Assembly: GCF_024868665.1 (NCBI RefSeq) | Contig: NC_079896.1 | Location: 15,366,746 to 15,430,745, forward strand | Length of the DNA stretch: 64,000 nt | Reading direction: 5' to 3' | DNA from: Triplophysa rosa | Taxonomy: Eukaryota > Chordata > Actinopteri > Cypriniformes > Nemacheilidae | Part shown: positions 1 to 11,900 of the stretch, piece by piece | Layout: each line of letters opens with the position of its first letter | Numbering within the stretch: the stretch's first letter is position 1 | The notes under the pieces: generated by a model | The model's input: only the letters and a program-made list of their open reading frames with translations | Told to the model about the DNA's origin: nothing | The model's database searches: none | Position numbers and translations under genes: made by a program

Positions 1-485
1 CCATCGTGGGTTTTTGTTTTGTGTTTTTATAATAAATACCTGGAGAATCCTGGGGTTCCTCGTCAGAGGCCTCCAACCCCGAGCCAGCCGTACCCTTCAC
101 CTCCTTCCTTCAGCCGGCCACCAGGCGGGTGGCTCAGCTGAAGAAAAAGAGGCAGCGGCGGGCAGCACGGGCCTCTCCCCAGCTGGCATCCAGTCGGCGT
201 CCAGTCCGGTGATCCAGCCGGCGTCCCAGCCGGTGATCCAGCCGGCGTCCAGCCCGGTGCAGCTGGCGTCAAGCCCTGTCCAGCCGGCCTTCCAACCGGC
301 GTCAAGCCCTGTCCAGCCGGCGTCAAGCCCTGTCCAGCCAGCCTTCCAGCCGGCGTTCCTAGTTCTTGTTTTGTTTTGCACTCCATCGTGGGTTTTTGTT
401 TTGCGTTTTTATAATAAATATCCTTTGTTAACCCCTTCATCCACTGACTGCCTGAAATTGGGTTCTTCCCACTCTCGTCCTGACA
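1..485 (+). mobile_element. Rearranged LTR remnant (two R-U5-like pieces around a GC-rich insert)
   Basis: Positions 1-39 and 383-421 carry the same stretch, starting ccatcgtgggtttttg and ending in an AATAAA-type signal. A related stretch lies at 922-960 inside the next LTR, and its reverse complement lies near 39225-39250 in the solo LTR of that region. After the second copy the sequence runs to ...cctgaca at 485, a typical LTR end. Between the two copies lies a GC-rich, Pro/Ala-coding minisatellite not expected in an LTR. I read this as a scrambled LTR retrotransposon end. Open frames exist on both strands through the GC-rich part, but low-complexity composition explains them and I do not call a gene. 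Confidence 0.5.
185..352. repeat. GC-rich minisatellite
   Basis: Imperfect tandem units of roughly 12-24 bases built on ccggcgtccagcccggtg and gtcaagccctgtccagc. In one frame they give repeats of the type QPASSPV. Units vary in length and sequence. Similar GC-rich, Pro/Ala-coding blocks adjoin LTRs at 5255-5693 and 7567-8225. Confidence 0.75.
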
Positions 486-489
486 AATA

Positions 490-1028
490 TCAAACACGGT
501 CCTAAATCGTACATGTTTTGGCACTGTCCTGCCGTCGGGACGGAGCCCTTAGGTTTTATGTGAGAAAGCCATGAGTTGTTTACGTTTTGACATCTCATGT
601 GCTTTCTCGTGTCTTGTCATTGGCCCCGCCCCTCTCGTTTCATGTATTGCTTCCCTGCCGTGTCTAATGTTTCCCACCTGCCCTCTGTCATTATCCCTCG
701 TTTGTCTTGCCCTATATAATACCCTCATGTTTCATTGTCCTATGCTCGGTCATTGTATTCAGTCCGTCTTGTTACTCGTCCAGTGTATTTCAGTATTGCC
801 TGTTCCTGTTTCGTCGTCTCAGTAAGTGTTTAGTTTAGTTTGTCAAGTGTTTATTCAGTCAATTGTTTAGTTAGTCTTCGTTCTGTACTTGTTTATTGTT
901 TTGCTTGTTCATGGGTTTTACCCCATCGCGAGTCTTTGTTTTGTGTTTTTGGTTGTCATTAAAAGTCTGTTTGTTATCCCCGTACTCCCACTGCCTGCGC
1001 TTGGGTTCTATCTTGCCACACCCGTGAC
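490..1028 (+). mobile_element. LTR of a retrotransposon (same family as the solo LTR at 39155-41543)
   Basis: The segment has the layout of an LTR read on the plus strand. A stem-loop at 562-608 is followed by a GC-box-like stretch (ggccccgcccctctcg near 622-637), a TATA box at 711-720 (cctatataat), a polyadenylation-like cattaaaag near 957, and an end at cacccgtgaca (1028). The block downstream of the stem-loop matches the minus strand of 41280-41420 in order and wording, which identifies the two as one family. The left boundary is uncertain because this copy abuts the rearranged piece to its left. No internal coding region follows it. Confidence 0.55.
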
Positions 1029-2499
1029 ACGTTTTTCTGTAGCTTCTGTCTATCAATAAATGTATCATATAAGTCAACAACATTCAAGGTGAGACCGCAA
1101 CACCTGTCTGAGCTCCATGACTGTTTGTGCTTCCTTTCTGTCCTCTTCTTCAGTCATCTGCTTTATTTGAATATGCTTCAGTAGATGTCTGGAATGTTCT
1201 GGATGCTGGTGTGTGGAAAGGTTTCTTAGTTTACTTGGTGGAAATTGTTAGTCATGAAGATGATAACCTCACTCAAACATCTAGAGATGTTTCCTCCTTT
1301 TACTCATTTTGTAGAGGAGTTGTGTGGTCAGTAGAGTGTTTCAGATGTTTCACATGTCTCTTACACCCAGATTTATACGTTGTTTTATATTTTGGTTTTA
1401 ATAGATCTTGTGCACCGAAAGTGTGTGGCCCAATTTTTTCATTTGCGTTGAAATAAATGCAAAAAGTTCATGTGAACATGGAAGTATACTCAGAAAGACT
1501 TGATTATTGACTTTGCACAAGACATAACGGTGCAAGAACAAGTAAAGAGTGCACTACCCTTCAGAATATGCTGACCATTTTTTATTTTGTTCATGAATAT
1601 AAAGACATTTAATAATACAGAACGACATTGTAAACACAAGGGTTGGAATATGCCAGAGGTTGGCACAAGCTCTTCATTGTTAGCTATTCACTGCCTCAAA
1701 GTGAATCACAGTTTTTTTTTCATATCTATTTCAAACAAAACAAATGACACCCATATTTTAAAATGTTCCTAAAACTCTAAATGTAGTTATTAGACTTAGA
1801 TTTTTGTTTTACCTAAAAACAAGAAATCCTTATTTGGAGTCATTTTAAAACTGCAGACGTGCACATGAAAGTGATGAGAAAGAGAAAAAAAACTATAAAA
1901 GCCAAGCCCCAAGGTGTTCATAAGCTTTGGTGAAAACTTTGCAGAGTTCCTGTGCATATTGACGCTTGAGGGTATGCAGGCTTACCTGTCTAAAACGAGC
2001 ATTAGTGAATAATTTCAATACATTTTTCATTTCACACGGTGTGCTGAACAAACAGGAATCTGTGATTAAGTTTTAATTAGGATTTTAACGTGCCGAATTC
2101 CGACAGCCTCGCTACATGCCTTAGCAGAATAAATCATGAGCTGAAGTTTGTCAAGCTGTTGCTAATGGCCGAGCAGCGTTCACAAACCATGACAAGCTAA
2201 GACTTGTCAGGACATACCTGCTTCCCTCCCCCATCCTTTCTCCTTATCTCACCCAGATTCCACATTTATCTTTTCATTCTCTTTTAATTTTTAACACTAT
2301 CTTTTTTCTCTCTTTCCCTACCTCTCTCTTCCTTTTTTTCATCCATCCTGCTGCTAAGCGTACATATGCTGAGGCATATGGCCTGTTGTATTGGTTCCAC
2401 CTGCTCTCTCCAATGATCACCATTCACTGTGTCTGCCAAGATTTAGACAGTCCTGATGTTGAATGTGAATGCTATAAACACTATGAATCTCTCTTAACA
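1029..2499. other. No gene recognised
   Basis: AT-rich unique-looking sequence. Short open frames (for example 109 codons at 1127-1456 on the plus strand) show no motif. A pyrimidine-rich tract runs through about 2221-2345. The block near 2090-2210 is less AT-rich and could be conserved non-coding sequence, but nothing in it is diagnostic. Confidence 0.5.
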
Positions 2500-2500
2500 T

Positions 2501-2547
<47 letters not shown>

Positions 2548-2549
2548 AA
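2500..2549. repeat. (GAAA)n microsatellite
   Basis: About twelve uninterrupted copies of the tetranucleotide gaaa. Confidence 0.95.
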
Positions 2550-3699
2550 TCATTGATTTGTGGAATGGGATTTGGAAAGAGAGTGTTTACTCCTATGTCA
2601 GATCATTAAAATTTTATTCAATCATTCATTTGCCGGTACTCAAGCACTGATGAAGGGCATGGAGAACTTTGCTTACAGGGGAAAAAGTGAGTTTGTCTGA
2701 GTCATAGGGTGTTTAAATAATTCAGATACCCATTGTGTGTAGTCATAATTTGTAATGATATAATTGTACTTTCAGTACAACACTTTTGCCCTGACATTAC
2801 ACAGAGAAAAGGGGTCAGAATGGTATTTTTCTTCCAAAGAGAAATGGAGAAATAAAGGGATTTAATCTGGAGTGCTTTTTTTCTCTCATTCCCTCACAAC
2901 GCTTTGGTGGCTTGCAGTGTTGACAAATATAAAAAGAAGGCCGCAGTGCCTCTTTAAGTTAGAATAAATACGTTTGACATTTTGAATGGCTTGGGGAGAG
3001 TAAACAAGTTCTACAAAGGCACAGGCTTTGGGACGGCGCTGTATTTGATGTTCCTGCCTTTCGCACGTGTTCCCTGCCCTCTGCCTGCCATTGATTAATT
3101 TAAGCGAAAGGTAGATCTAATGAAGTGTTGTTCTGATAGTTGTCATATTCGTTTCTCCTTTTCAGGATATTTGAGCATTGTCATATTATAACAAGTCAGC
3201 CTTTAAAAAGCAGTATGTTATCACAGGCTAAAGACGTTCCTCTAACTTGATTCACCCCCAACCCCCCTAACCCCCCACCCCTCCGGTTACTACAATTGGT
3301 CATTCATTGAGGTCCAGTAAGTTTTAGCGTGCACTTCTGAGTGCCAATGGGGTCTGTGATTGAAACACATCAAGGCCTTACTTGAAAAAAGGAGTGGGGT
3401 CATTAGTTGGAATCTAGGGATCAGTTTTCTGTTACACTTGAACTGAACCAAATTACCTTGCCTTTTGTCGGAAGGCACGATAATGTTATGTGCTAATGAA
3501 TATGTGGACCTCTGAAAGCACACCATTTGACTGAGAAGAAGAGAATTCTTCTTTTCAGAATGTTAAAAGACATTTCTCTGGCTCCTTTAATGAAGCTCCA
3601 CTCATTGCAAGAATAGGATATTTAAATCTCAAGGACCTTCCTCATACACTTCAATGTAAAGATGTTTCCATCTTCATGCACTGATTAAAACAAGGTAAT
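2550..3699. other. No gene recognised
   Basis: AT-rich sequence with a C-rich patch near 3253-3283. The 78-codon minus frame at 3290-3526 has no recognisable domain and no splice or promoter support. Confidence 0.5.
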
Positions 3700-3953
3700 A
3701 CTTCAGTATAGGGGGCAATTCTCACTATTAACTAGTTGTTATTAGCATGCCTAGTATTGGTATATTGGCTGTTTATTAGTACCTATAAAGCACATATTCT
3801 GCATGACCATACTCTACATCCCTAATACTACCCAATACCTAAACCTAATAACTACCTTACTAACTATTAATAAACAACAACTTAAGAGTTAATTGGGGAA
3901 AAAGTAATAGTCAATGGTTTGTTAATAGTGAGAATTGCCCCCTATACTGAAGT
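3700..3953. mobile_element. MITE with ~32-bp terminal inverted repeats
   Basis: Left end acttcagtatagggggcaat is repeated inverted at the right end (to 3953), and pairing continues through ctcactattaac. The 254-bp length, AT-rich interior and lack of any reading frame fit a non-autonomous DNA transposon. No clear target duplication was found, so the superfamily is left open. Confidence 0.85.
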
Positions 3954-4974
3954 GTGACCAAACATTTTTGTTTCTTTGTGTGCCTATGTACAAGTACTGA
4001 ACATGAATGGCTGTGTTTAAACAGATGTAAGATGTTAGGACTAGACTGACTAACTGCATGCTGCTTATTTTCCAAAGTTTATCTAATTATTGAAACGAGC
4101 ACAAAACCATGGCCCTTTTCTTTCTTTGCTATAATCTACATGGTCACGCTGGAAGTTTTTAGCTTGGCATAAACACATCATGTGTTTAATACTCCAAATC
4201 TCGGAACATTAGCAATTGTATACAAAAGAGCTACAATGAGAAGTTAGAGAAGTCTTTAGGGACAAGTGCTGCTGGATCCTTGTGATCCAGATTGAATAAC
4301 TGCTTTTTTACCTATCATTAGTTGAGTAAATGGGTTTATTATTGTGCTGAAATTTGGAGGGGAACAGATACACTCAACGTAAGGGCTTGCTCTTAAATTT
4401 ATGGAAATGACTGAACATCTTAGGTCCACTATTCTTATTGACCTGAGAGTGAGAACTACTAGAGGTATTCCCTCCCCACCCCCGACCTTTATCCTGTCAT
4501 TCTTGCTAGGGAATGAATAACCATGCCATTTGGTTGTGAACAAGCGGATCATGGTAAAGAGCAAAGTGTTCTAATGCAAGTGAACTAAACACAAGCTATA
4601 TATAAAAAAGAAAACAATGTAATTAATTTGTCAAGTAGTTTCAAGGTAGCAGGTTAATAATCTGCCTTAAAGCTATAGCCTTAACTTTCAAGACACACCC
4701 AATATGGGAACCGTTAAAAGGTTCATTCAGTACAATATTTGAGTATTTAATGTCGTGTATGACAGCTTAACTGACGTGAAAGATGTCAGAGGATGTACAA
4801 AGTACACCACATACAAAAATCTGTATTCCAAGTCAAATAATATTTGACACACAATGAATTTCAATAAACAAAATGTAACTACATAATATTTATTCTCTCG
4901 ACAGTGCTTTCATTATTTAAGAAAAACATACCCTAAATTTAAAGCAACTGACATTTCTGGGACATCATTGATTA
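3954..4974. other. No gene recognised
   Basis: AT-rich sequence without recognisable repeats. The 102-codon minus frame at 4256-4564 shows no motif. Confidence 0.5.
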
Positions 4975-5238
4975 GTCACGTGTATGCAATAGTCACAAGT
5001 GCACAACGACAGGGTATAATAGCCAGAGAGTACTTTAACAACAAAACAAAGCAACATAAATTACAAGAAACATCAAACAATAGCAGACAAGGAACTGAGG
5101 AACACACAGGGCTTAAATACATGAGGAAACATAATCCAGGAAAACTGAATCAGGTGTGGGGCAATTAATAACCGGAAACAAATGAGGCAGGAGAACAGAG
5201 CACAGAAAACTAAACCAAAACAAAGAATAACCGTGACA
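4975..5238 (-). mobile_element. 3' LTR of a shrunken LTR retrotransposon
   Basis: On the minus strand the segment starts TGTCACGG at 5238, carries a TATTTAAG promoter motif (reverse complement near 5111-5118), and ends near CACGTGAC about 4975. The promoter-bearing half is repeated in direct orientation at 5694-5880, and a polypurine tract abuts the 5238 end. That is the arrangement expected of a 3' LTR. The exact left end is uncertain by a few bases. Confidence 0.7.
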
Positions 5239-5240
5239 TA

Positions 5241-5254
5241 ACTCCCCCCTCCTA
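5241..5254 (-). other. Polypurine tract next to the 3' LTR
   Basis: Plus-strand aactcccccctcct reads on the minus strand as a purine run directly before the TGTCACGG LTR start. This is the expected plus-strand primer site. The gypsy element at 13251-19258 has a very similar tract at 13516-13526. Confidence 0.7.
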
Positions 5255-5693
5255 GAAAGGCGCATCCTCACGCCGACGAGCAATCCAACGGAGGAGGGAG
5301 GGAGGGAAGGGGCTCAGGAGGTGGACGAGGGGCAGGCAACGGGAAAAGGGGACAGTCCAGGGAGCCAAGGTGGGAGGAGCCGAGGAGGTGCCCGTGCAGG
5401 AGGAGCCTGGTGGAGGTCCAGAGACCAGCCAGGATGGTGGCCCACAGTGGAGTCGCTGGAGGGAGGGTCCATGGTGGAGGAAGGGCTAACGACACCAGGT
5501 GGCCGACTTACAGAGACAGAGCTGTTGGAGGAGGAGCCCAGGGTGGAGATGAGTAGATGGAGAGCCTGGGTGACGCAGAGGATCCGGAGGGCCAAGACGC
5601 AGCTGAGGCAGGGACCCGGAAGACCACAGCGAAGCCAGAGCGACTGAGGCGGTAGGTGGAGCCTGACAGAGCCATAGGGGCGGCGTGACGAGG
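5255..5693 (-). mobile_element. GC-rich internal remnant of the LTR element
   Basis: The ~440 bases between the two LTR pieces are purine-rich on the plus strand (ggaggagggagggaggg type). They give Pro/Ser-rich open frames on the minus strand, such as 75-93 codons between 5268 and 5762. None shows a protease, RT or integrase motif. The piece sits where the end of pol or the pol-LTR spacer would be, so most of the internal region appears to have been lost. Confidence 0.5.
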
Positions 5694-5880
5694 TTGTAAA
5701 TTACACAAAACATCAAACAATAGCAGACAAGGAACTGAGGAACACACAGGGCTTAAATACATGGGGAAACGTAATCAAGGGAAACTGAATCAGGTGTGGG
5801 GCAATTAATAACCAAGGGAACAAACGAGGCAGGACAACAGAACACAGAAAACTAAATCAAAACAAGGCATAACCATGACA
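5694..5880 (-). mobile_element. Partial 5' LTR (direct repeat of 4975-5238)
   Basis: From 5880 downward the minus strand starts TGTCATGG and follows the 3' LTR for about 185 bases, including the TATTTAAG promoter motif. It then breaks off at 5694 where U5 should begin. The U5, primer site and most of the coding region were probably removed by one deletion. Confidence 0.7.
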
Positions 5881-5894
5881 TTAGCTTAGTAGGA

Positions 5895-6107
5895 AAAAAT
5901 ATTCTATCTTTTTTTGTTCTGTTGAACATATTTTGAAGAATTTAGGAAAGCAAACAGTTCTGGGTCACCTTTGACTACCATTTCATTGTTCCCTACTATG
6001 GTGGTCAATGATGAACAGAACAAAGGAATTTATACAGGTTTGGAATTTATTTTGGGTGGGAGGTAGGTAATAATTTATGACAGAATTTTCATTTTTGGGA
6101 GGAGTAT
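5895..6107. mobile_element. Degenerate palindromic MITE (same type as 57489-57812)
   Basis: The left half contains ttctgttgaacatattttgaagaa and the right half contains gaacagaacaaaggaatttatac and gacagaattttcatttttgg. These match in order the two arms of the palindromic TTAA element at 57489-57812. The arms here are diverged and the ends are eroded. Confidence 0.6.
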
Positions 6108-6942
6108 GCCTAAGGTTCATATGAGAAAAACTCCTCATGGCTTTTTTTGACCGAATTAATCAACCTGCACACAGCTTTTGAAGTGAGCAATGATTTTGCT
6201 GATTGAAACACCTTCAAGTCAACCGGAAAAATCACTAATGACCAACAACCTGGGCTAAATTAAACAGGAATGTTGGATTAAAATTTTGATGATATGCATC
6301 ATAAGGGTTGTAATCATAAATCTTGGTTCATTACTCCATTATTAAATGTCCAAAGCGTAATGATTCATTGTGGTGTTAGAAAATGATTATTAATTTTCTG
6401 GATGATTATACTTATGGAAGACTAGCAGTGTTCTGGATTAAAGAGAATGTGTTTAAAGCAAGAAATAGAGAACAAACAATGCTACTGCATATAAAAAAAT
6501 CCCTTGGGACACAACAGTAAATTTTGTTTTCTTTAATCAACACATACTTAAAAGAGTTGATTATGGTCGCTGACACTCTTTAGGGACATTTTTGCTAAAC
6601 ATTATTTGATTTGTTATTTATTAATGTGATCACTGATCTGTACAGTCTGTGGTGGAGAAAAGGCCATCTTCAGAGTGATAAGTATTATTGTTACAGTACT
6701 TGAGCACTGCTGAAGAACCTTTCGACCAAATGACCAAAAAGTTTAGTAAATTTGAATGTTATCCAATTGTTCCATTATGGTCCAAACCTTCAAAAATAGT
6801 TGTTCGTTATTTATATCTGTCATATGCTCAATGAGAGCTTATTTTGTGTGTAAGTGCCAGATTGTGCAACACTTCAACATGAACTGTTCTGTGAACTTTT
6901 GTTACAATGAATTGCAAACTTTTCAAAGCTAGTGTTTGTAAT
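6108..6942. other. No gene recognised
   Basis: AT-rich unique-looking sequence with no reading frame above background and no repeat that I recognise. Confidence 0.5.
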
Positions 6943-7214
6943 TGTAACAATTGGGCAAGCGAACAGAGAGTGGATCCACGTGCAGTCAAAATGTCTTTAT
7001 TAAAAGTAAAACAAAACAATGCTGAAACCGGGTTATCCAAAGTAACTAACAGGGAACAGAAAACAACATCAAACAACGACTGACACTAGACAACTGAAAC
7101 ACAAGGGCTTAAATACAGAGAATTTAACAAGATGACAAGGCACACATGAGGAAGACTAATTAACACCAAAAACACATGACACAGACAGGAAGTAACTAAA
7201 AATCCAACATGACA
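6943..7214 (-). mobile_element. LTR (minus orientation)
   Basis: Read on the minus strand the 272-bp segment starts TGTCATGTTGG (7214), has TATTTAAG (reverse complement near 7112-7119) and a TTTTAATAAAGAC polyadenylation region (plus-strand tctttattaaaa near 6991-7002), and ends TTGTTACA at 6943. TG...CA ends, promoter and poly(A) signal in this order identify an LTR. I found no matching target duplication and no polypurine tract beside it, so it may be one end of the disrupted element that includes the GC-rich block at 7567-8225. Confidence 0.6.
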
Positions 7215-7227
7215 AGGGTAACATAAG

Positions 7228-7566
7228 CTGTGTCCGAAATAGCTCCCTGTACCCTAATATAATGCACTATTTTAGGGGACATCCATTTTTAGTGGAGTCC
7301 GAATTCATAGTCGACATTATTGAGTACAATCATTCAATCCCATGATGCATCATAATAACGAGTGTACAACTGAGCTGCTAGCCATCTATCGTGATGCTCT
7401 CGCTGAATGAATTCCCACATCTCGGTAGAAGATGGCGCCCGTAGCATTTCCAGTGTACAGAGTGTTCCAATTTACTCACTCGTTTTCACCCGCTCCTTAA
7501 AGTGGACTATATTAGTGAGCTAATGTAGGGAATAGTGAATGAGGGTATAGTGGGCGATTGGAACAG
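7228..7566. mobile_element. MITE with ctgtgtccgaaat-type ends
   Basis: The left end ctgtgtccgaaatagctccc is echoed inverted at the right end, where gggtatagtgggcgattgga reads back as a diverged copy. Length is about 340 bp and no transposase frame is present. Ends are imperfect, so the element looks old. Confidence 0.55.
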
Positions 7567-7607
7567 GGGGGCGGGATGAAGGGCCAGGCACATGAAGGGG
7601 AACAGGG

Positions 7608-8225
7608 CTAGGGCCATGGAGCAGAGGCGGACCTGGGCCGTGGAGCAGAGGCGGACCTGGGCCCTGGAGCAGAGGCGGGCCTGGGCCGTGGAGTAGAGGC
7701 GGGCTGTGGAGCAGAGGCAGGCAGGGCTGGAAGACAGGGAGGTGCAGGCTGGGCTGGAAGGCCAGTGGCGGCCATCTTGGACGAGGCTGGGAGCTCAGAG
7801 GCGGCCATATTGGACAAGGTAGGGAGCGCAGAGGCAGCCATCTTGGACGAGGTAGGGAGCTTGGGAGACTCAGCAGCAGCCACAACCGGCAGAGCTGACT
7901 CCAAGGGCAGAACCTCAGGAACGGACACCACCGGACATAGGACCACTGGCGAGACGGCCAAGATGGCTGGAGGTTGTGGGCTGGTGGCTGTCTTGCGAGC
8001 GGACTCTGGACTGGCAGCCTCCACAAACACAGGGCTCGCCACCCTCAGAGTGGGGCAAGCAGACTCTGTGGCCAGCAGAGCCTGAGGTATATTGCCTCCC
8101 CCTGAAAAACATTCAGGGAAAGCTTTCTTGTCGACTTTCCCTAATGTGAGCGAGAACCCGACCAGCGACAGAGCAAAGTCCAATAATTCCTGTAATGACC
8201 CTCGAGGACCATCAGTCCATAACAA
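7608..8225 (-). CDS. Ala/Pro/Ser-rich open reading frame of retroelement type, function unknown
   Basis: An open frame of 205 codons on the minus strand. Residues 1-55 or so are of ordinary composition (for example LLDFALSLVGFSLTLGK). The rest is rich in Ala, Pro and Ser, with two imperfect repeat sets: one near residues 125-155 around SKMAAS/SNMAAS, and a C-terminal set of RPRSASAP-type repeats encoded by the ~24-bp minisatellite at 7615-7715. I see no catalytic motif, signal peptide or membrane segment. It lies between an LTR (6943-7214) and an L2 LINE end, and resembles in composition the GC-rich blocks at 185-352 and 5255-5693. It is probably a decayed internal part of an LTR element and may not be translated. 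The reverse strand is also open over 106 codons, which GC-rich repeats alone explain. Confidence 0.35.
   Translation of the reverse strand: MLWTDGPRGSLQELLDFALSLVGFSLTLGKVDKKAFPECFSGGGNIPQALLATESACPTLRVASPVFVEAASPESARKTATSPQPPAILAVSPVVLCPVVSVPEVLPLESALPVVAAAESPKLPTSSKMAASALPTLSNMAASELPASSKMAATGLPAQPAPPCLPALPASAPQPASTPRPRPASAPGPRSASAPRPRSASAPWP
7615..7715. repeat. ~24-bp minisatellite
   Basis: About four imperfect units of the type agcagaggcggacctgggcc, within the 3' end of the Pro/Ala-rich frame. Confidence 0.8.
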
Positions 8226-8264
8226 AAGAAATCAATCATAAGCATAATATCTGGGAGGTTGGTA

Positions 8265-8960
8265 CGCAGGTTATGTCCTTGCAATAGTTATGACTGGACT
8301 ATTTCAATGCGCTACTAGCTGGACTTCCTGCTTGCACAACAAAACCTCTACAGAAGATCCAGAATGCAGCGGCAAGAGTGGTCTTCAATAAACCGAAGAG
8401 AGCACACGTCACCCCTCTCTTCATTAAGTTCCCTATAGTCGCTCGCATAAAATACAAGACTCTGCTCCTGGCCTTCAAGACCACCACTGGTTTGGCACCC
8501 CCTTATCTTCATTCACTAATGCAGACTTATTTACCCGCCAGATCCTTACGCTCTTGCAAACGAATGACGTCTTGTGGTGCCATCCTAAAAAGGTAAAAAA
8601 TCACTCTCACGAACCTTCTCTGAATCGGTTCCACATTTGTGGAATGATCTGCCTGCTGCTACAAGATCAGCAGATTCTGTGGCCATCTTTAAGAATCGGC
8701 TGAAAAAACACATCTCTTCCGTCAGCACCTGACCGATCATTTCTGACTTCTATATCTTTTCTACTCTATCTATATATATATAAAAAAAGAAAAAAAAACT
8801 TAGCTCTGTAACCTGTAGTAGGCTTTGTGAGACATGTTTTATTGTACTTATGCTTTTTGTTTTCCTAATGTTGACCCAGTTGCTTCCAGTCTTTACCCAA
8901 CTTGTAAGTCACTTTGGATAAAAGCATCTGCTAAATGAATAAATGTAAATGTAAATGTAG
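8265..8960 (+). mobile_element. L2-type LINE, 5'-truncated 3' end
   Basis: Plus-strand codons from about 8290 to 8760, with small frameshifts, encode the C-terminal end of a non-LTR reverse transcriptase protein. Recognisable blocks are ALLAGLPACTTKPLQKIQNA, RIKYKTLLLAFKTTTGLAPP and, after a shift, VPHLWNDLPAATRSADSVAI. The 3' end has the L2-like tail gtaagtcactttggataaaa followed by aaatgtaaatgtaaatgta. The upstream RT catalytic domain is missing, as expected of 5'-truncated insertions. Frameshifts after residue ~72 show it is dead. Confidence 0.85.
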
Positions 8961-11900
8961 TGGAGAAATCTAAATAAATGTATGACTGTGCAAAAAACCT
9001 TGTCTAACATCACAAGTGAACCCAAAGATAATAAATAATACAATGTAAAAAAAACATTTTGGTATGAACCTTTTAAATATGCAACAATGACTTAACACGG
9101 CTTCAATGAATCTCTTTTTTTATATTAATCATTAAAATTACCATTCCATCATGTGTTATCTGCTTAATCATTTGCAAAATTACTGCCATAATGTATGTAA
9201 AGGCCCTCATCCAAAATCAAACACATGGTTTAATTTCACATAATTGATGTCCCACTTAGTTGTGTAAATGACAGGTGTTTTTTTTAATGAAATGAAATAA
9301 ATTAAACTCTTTTAGACATTACATTTTAAGAAGCTTTATTATGCCTATGATGTACTGACTGTGATGATTTCACATATACTGAAAGTGTACACGGTAATAT
9401 TATTATTGTGGTATTGCATGTTTAAAAAGCACCCCTAAATAGCGTAGTTGTCAAGTCAAATGTCTGGCTACTCAAGACTACTCCTGGGTGCTATGCATTT
9501 CAAATCCAAATCCTTGTATTTTTTATATTAGATGCTTAAACAGCAGCAATATGATCTGTTTCAGTGTATTTAAATTGCAAAGCATTATGCTAGGGACAGT
9601 ATAGACATAAGAGCCATGGGAGGGAACCAATGTTTTGAACCATTGGTCCAATTACTGAATACACACACATACAGGCAGTACAAACGTCTTTTACTCTGCA
9701 TCTTTCATTACAACTTAGGGTTGTGTAATAGCTTTCATTGCACTACAGTTAATAAGCTCAGTCTGTGCCAAACATACAGCACTGACACATATTAATTAAT
9801 GGATCTCTGATGGATCTGTCCCGTCCCATTTGTTATGAGGGCACTCCTTTTTAATTAAAAAATCCCAATGCTTTCATGATTGAAACAGGCATCAGATTAA
9901 CCTTGACTAAATACTACTTTTTTCATCCATCCCTTTATACATATCATTTGAACAGGGACAACATTTGTATGGGTCTGGTTCTGGTCCCATAGGCCTAACG
10001 AATACCTGCTTGTGTTCCCTTTAAAATGTATATGATGTAAATTAGTGAAAAAACTCCTCATGGCAACTATGCATAAAATGTTATGTACAAGAATCAACAA
10101 ACATTTTAGCATTTCTTGTTTCAAGCAGTTCCTTTGCAAATAAAATTATGCTGGCTTTACACCACGAAAAAATGTAATGTACTTTCTTTTTTTTCTGGAG
10201 TTTGATAGTAGTTAGATGTGTTAGATTGTAGGCATGTAATGGAATTCAATCATTCTAAGTCAGGTGTACAAATAGTTCTTGGGGACAGTGTATATGCCCC
10301 TTCAGATGGATATTTTGTGTTGCCTTGCCATCTAAAGTCAGCTTGATAAATCACAATAAATACACATTTTTTATAAGTCACTAGAGTACTTGCACAGCCT
10401 CTATTGTCTATGTACAGTAATACATGAGTAGCTGAAGGCATGGTGAAGATTAGAAGTGTTCCATTAAAATGTGTAAAAGATTCAAAAGAACAAAAGTTGA
10501 ACAAAAGCATGACAAAACAAACTAAAACACAAGACCTTACCAGACAAAACCACACCAGAGACAGTCAAACAAACAAAACAATTACATTTAATACATGTCA
10601 TCAAAAGATGGCAAACACAAGGATTCAAACGATTCACACCAAGAGGCTAACAAATCAATCAATCGCCCAAAAGCATAGCAATATTAATCAACTTGAACCA
10701 ATGGCGAGACCAGAAACAGGAAGCAATACAAAACTAAAACCAAAGAACAGAAAGGTATTAATAAAAACACATTTCACAAATTCATCAGAACTCAACAGCA
10801 TCCCCCTGTCCCTCCTTACAACAACCCACTTTATGTAACAAAATTCCATTTGCAGTTTTCCTCCTTATATTCCTCCAGTCCCTGATGTGGGAATACTCAG
10901 TTCACGTAAAAAGTCAGCCCTGAGTCACTGCTATCCAGCACTCTCACCCTGCATTTCCCTTGTAAATGTGACACAGTCTTTGAATCTACCTATCGATCAT
11001 GGCTATTGATTCTGTTTCCCAGGCTTAAAATAATAGTTTCTCTTTTGTTGCTGTATTAATGATTAGGAAGAAGAGAATATCTGAAGTGCTGCAGCTGCTC
11101 CTGTGATTGATCACTAGAGATATCACCATCCCTGAAACAAAGTTTCCCTCAGCTTTCATTATCTGAATTGAGTAACTTATCCGATTATAGAGGTTCACTT
11201 GATTGCAGTGCACTATCCGTCATTAATTTAATAGGGAGCACAAGCAGATTGTAAGGGTTGTAATGGGGCTTTGTGATAGGTCTCGAACTACCGCAGGCCT
11301 CCTGTTTCAGCTTCTGGTTGACATTTGGAAGATATGTGATGAACAGATTTGTTTGGAGTGGCGCTGTTGACCTCTGCTATGTGGTCACCTGGGCGCAGAT
11401 AGGAAAGGGAAGGGGTGGATTGAATATTAATAGTTAGAGACTGGGACGGAAGGTTAGGGGTTTTTATAAGCCATTTTGTCCAGAACAACTAGCCCTCTAT
11501 TTTTATAGCCGCTAAACCTCTGAGTGAAGTGAATAGACAGACTCATGTAGCCAATGAAGACAGGTGGCAATAATCCTACTAAGAGACAGATCTGAAAGCA
11601 CTCATACAAAACCAATTTCGGCTGCTCTCCATTTGTCAAAAGCTCATCAGAGTGAGGGACGAGAGCACTGAGGCCGTGTGGCTGCAGAATCACTTCACTC
11701 CTGATTGCCTTGTCAGGGCACCTTATCCTCCAGAGAATGACATAACTGCTCCTCTCAGACCCACACATACACACTTCTACCTGGTTGGACAGCTGGTGCT
11801 TCCATCATCTATGCTCTATTATTTGCTGTTTTCGAAAATGTTGTACACTTTTGAACACCATTTGTCCCTATAGGATCTAATTGTGGGGCCTCAAAATCCA

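Noticed and set aside
5057..5880. Segmental tandem duplication as explanation of the two ~185-bp repeats
   Set aside because: TG...CA-type ends, promoter motif and adjacent polypurine tract fit LTRs better.
10440..10838. 132-codon open frame
   Set aside because: Lys/Thr/Asn-rich low complexity, no domain, no splice signals.
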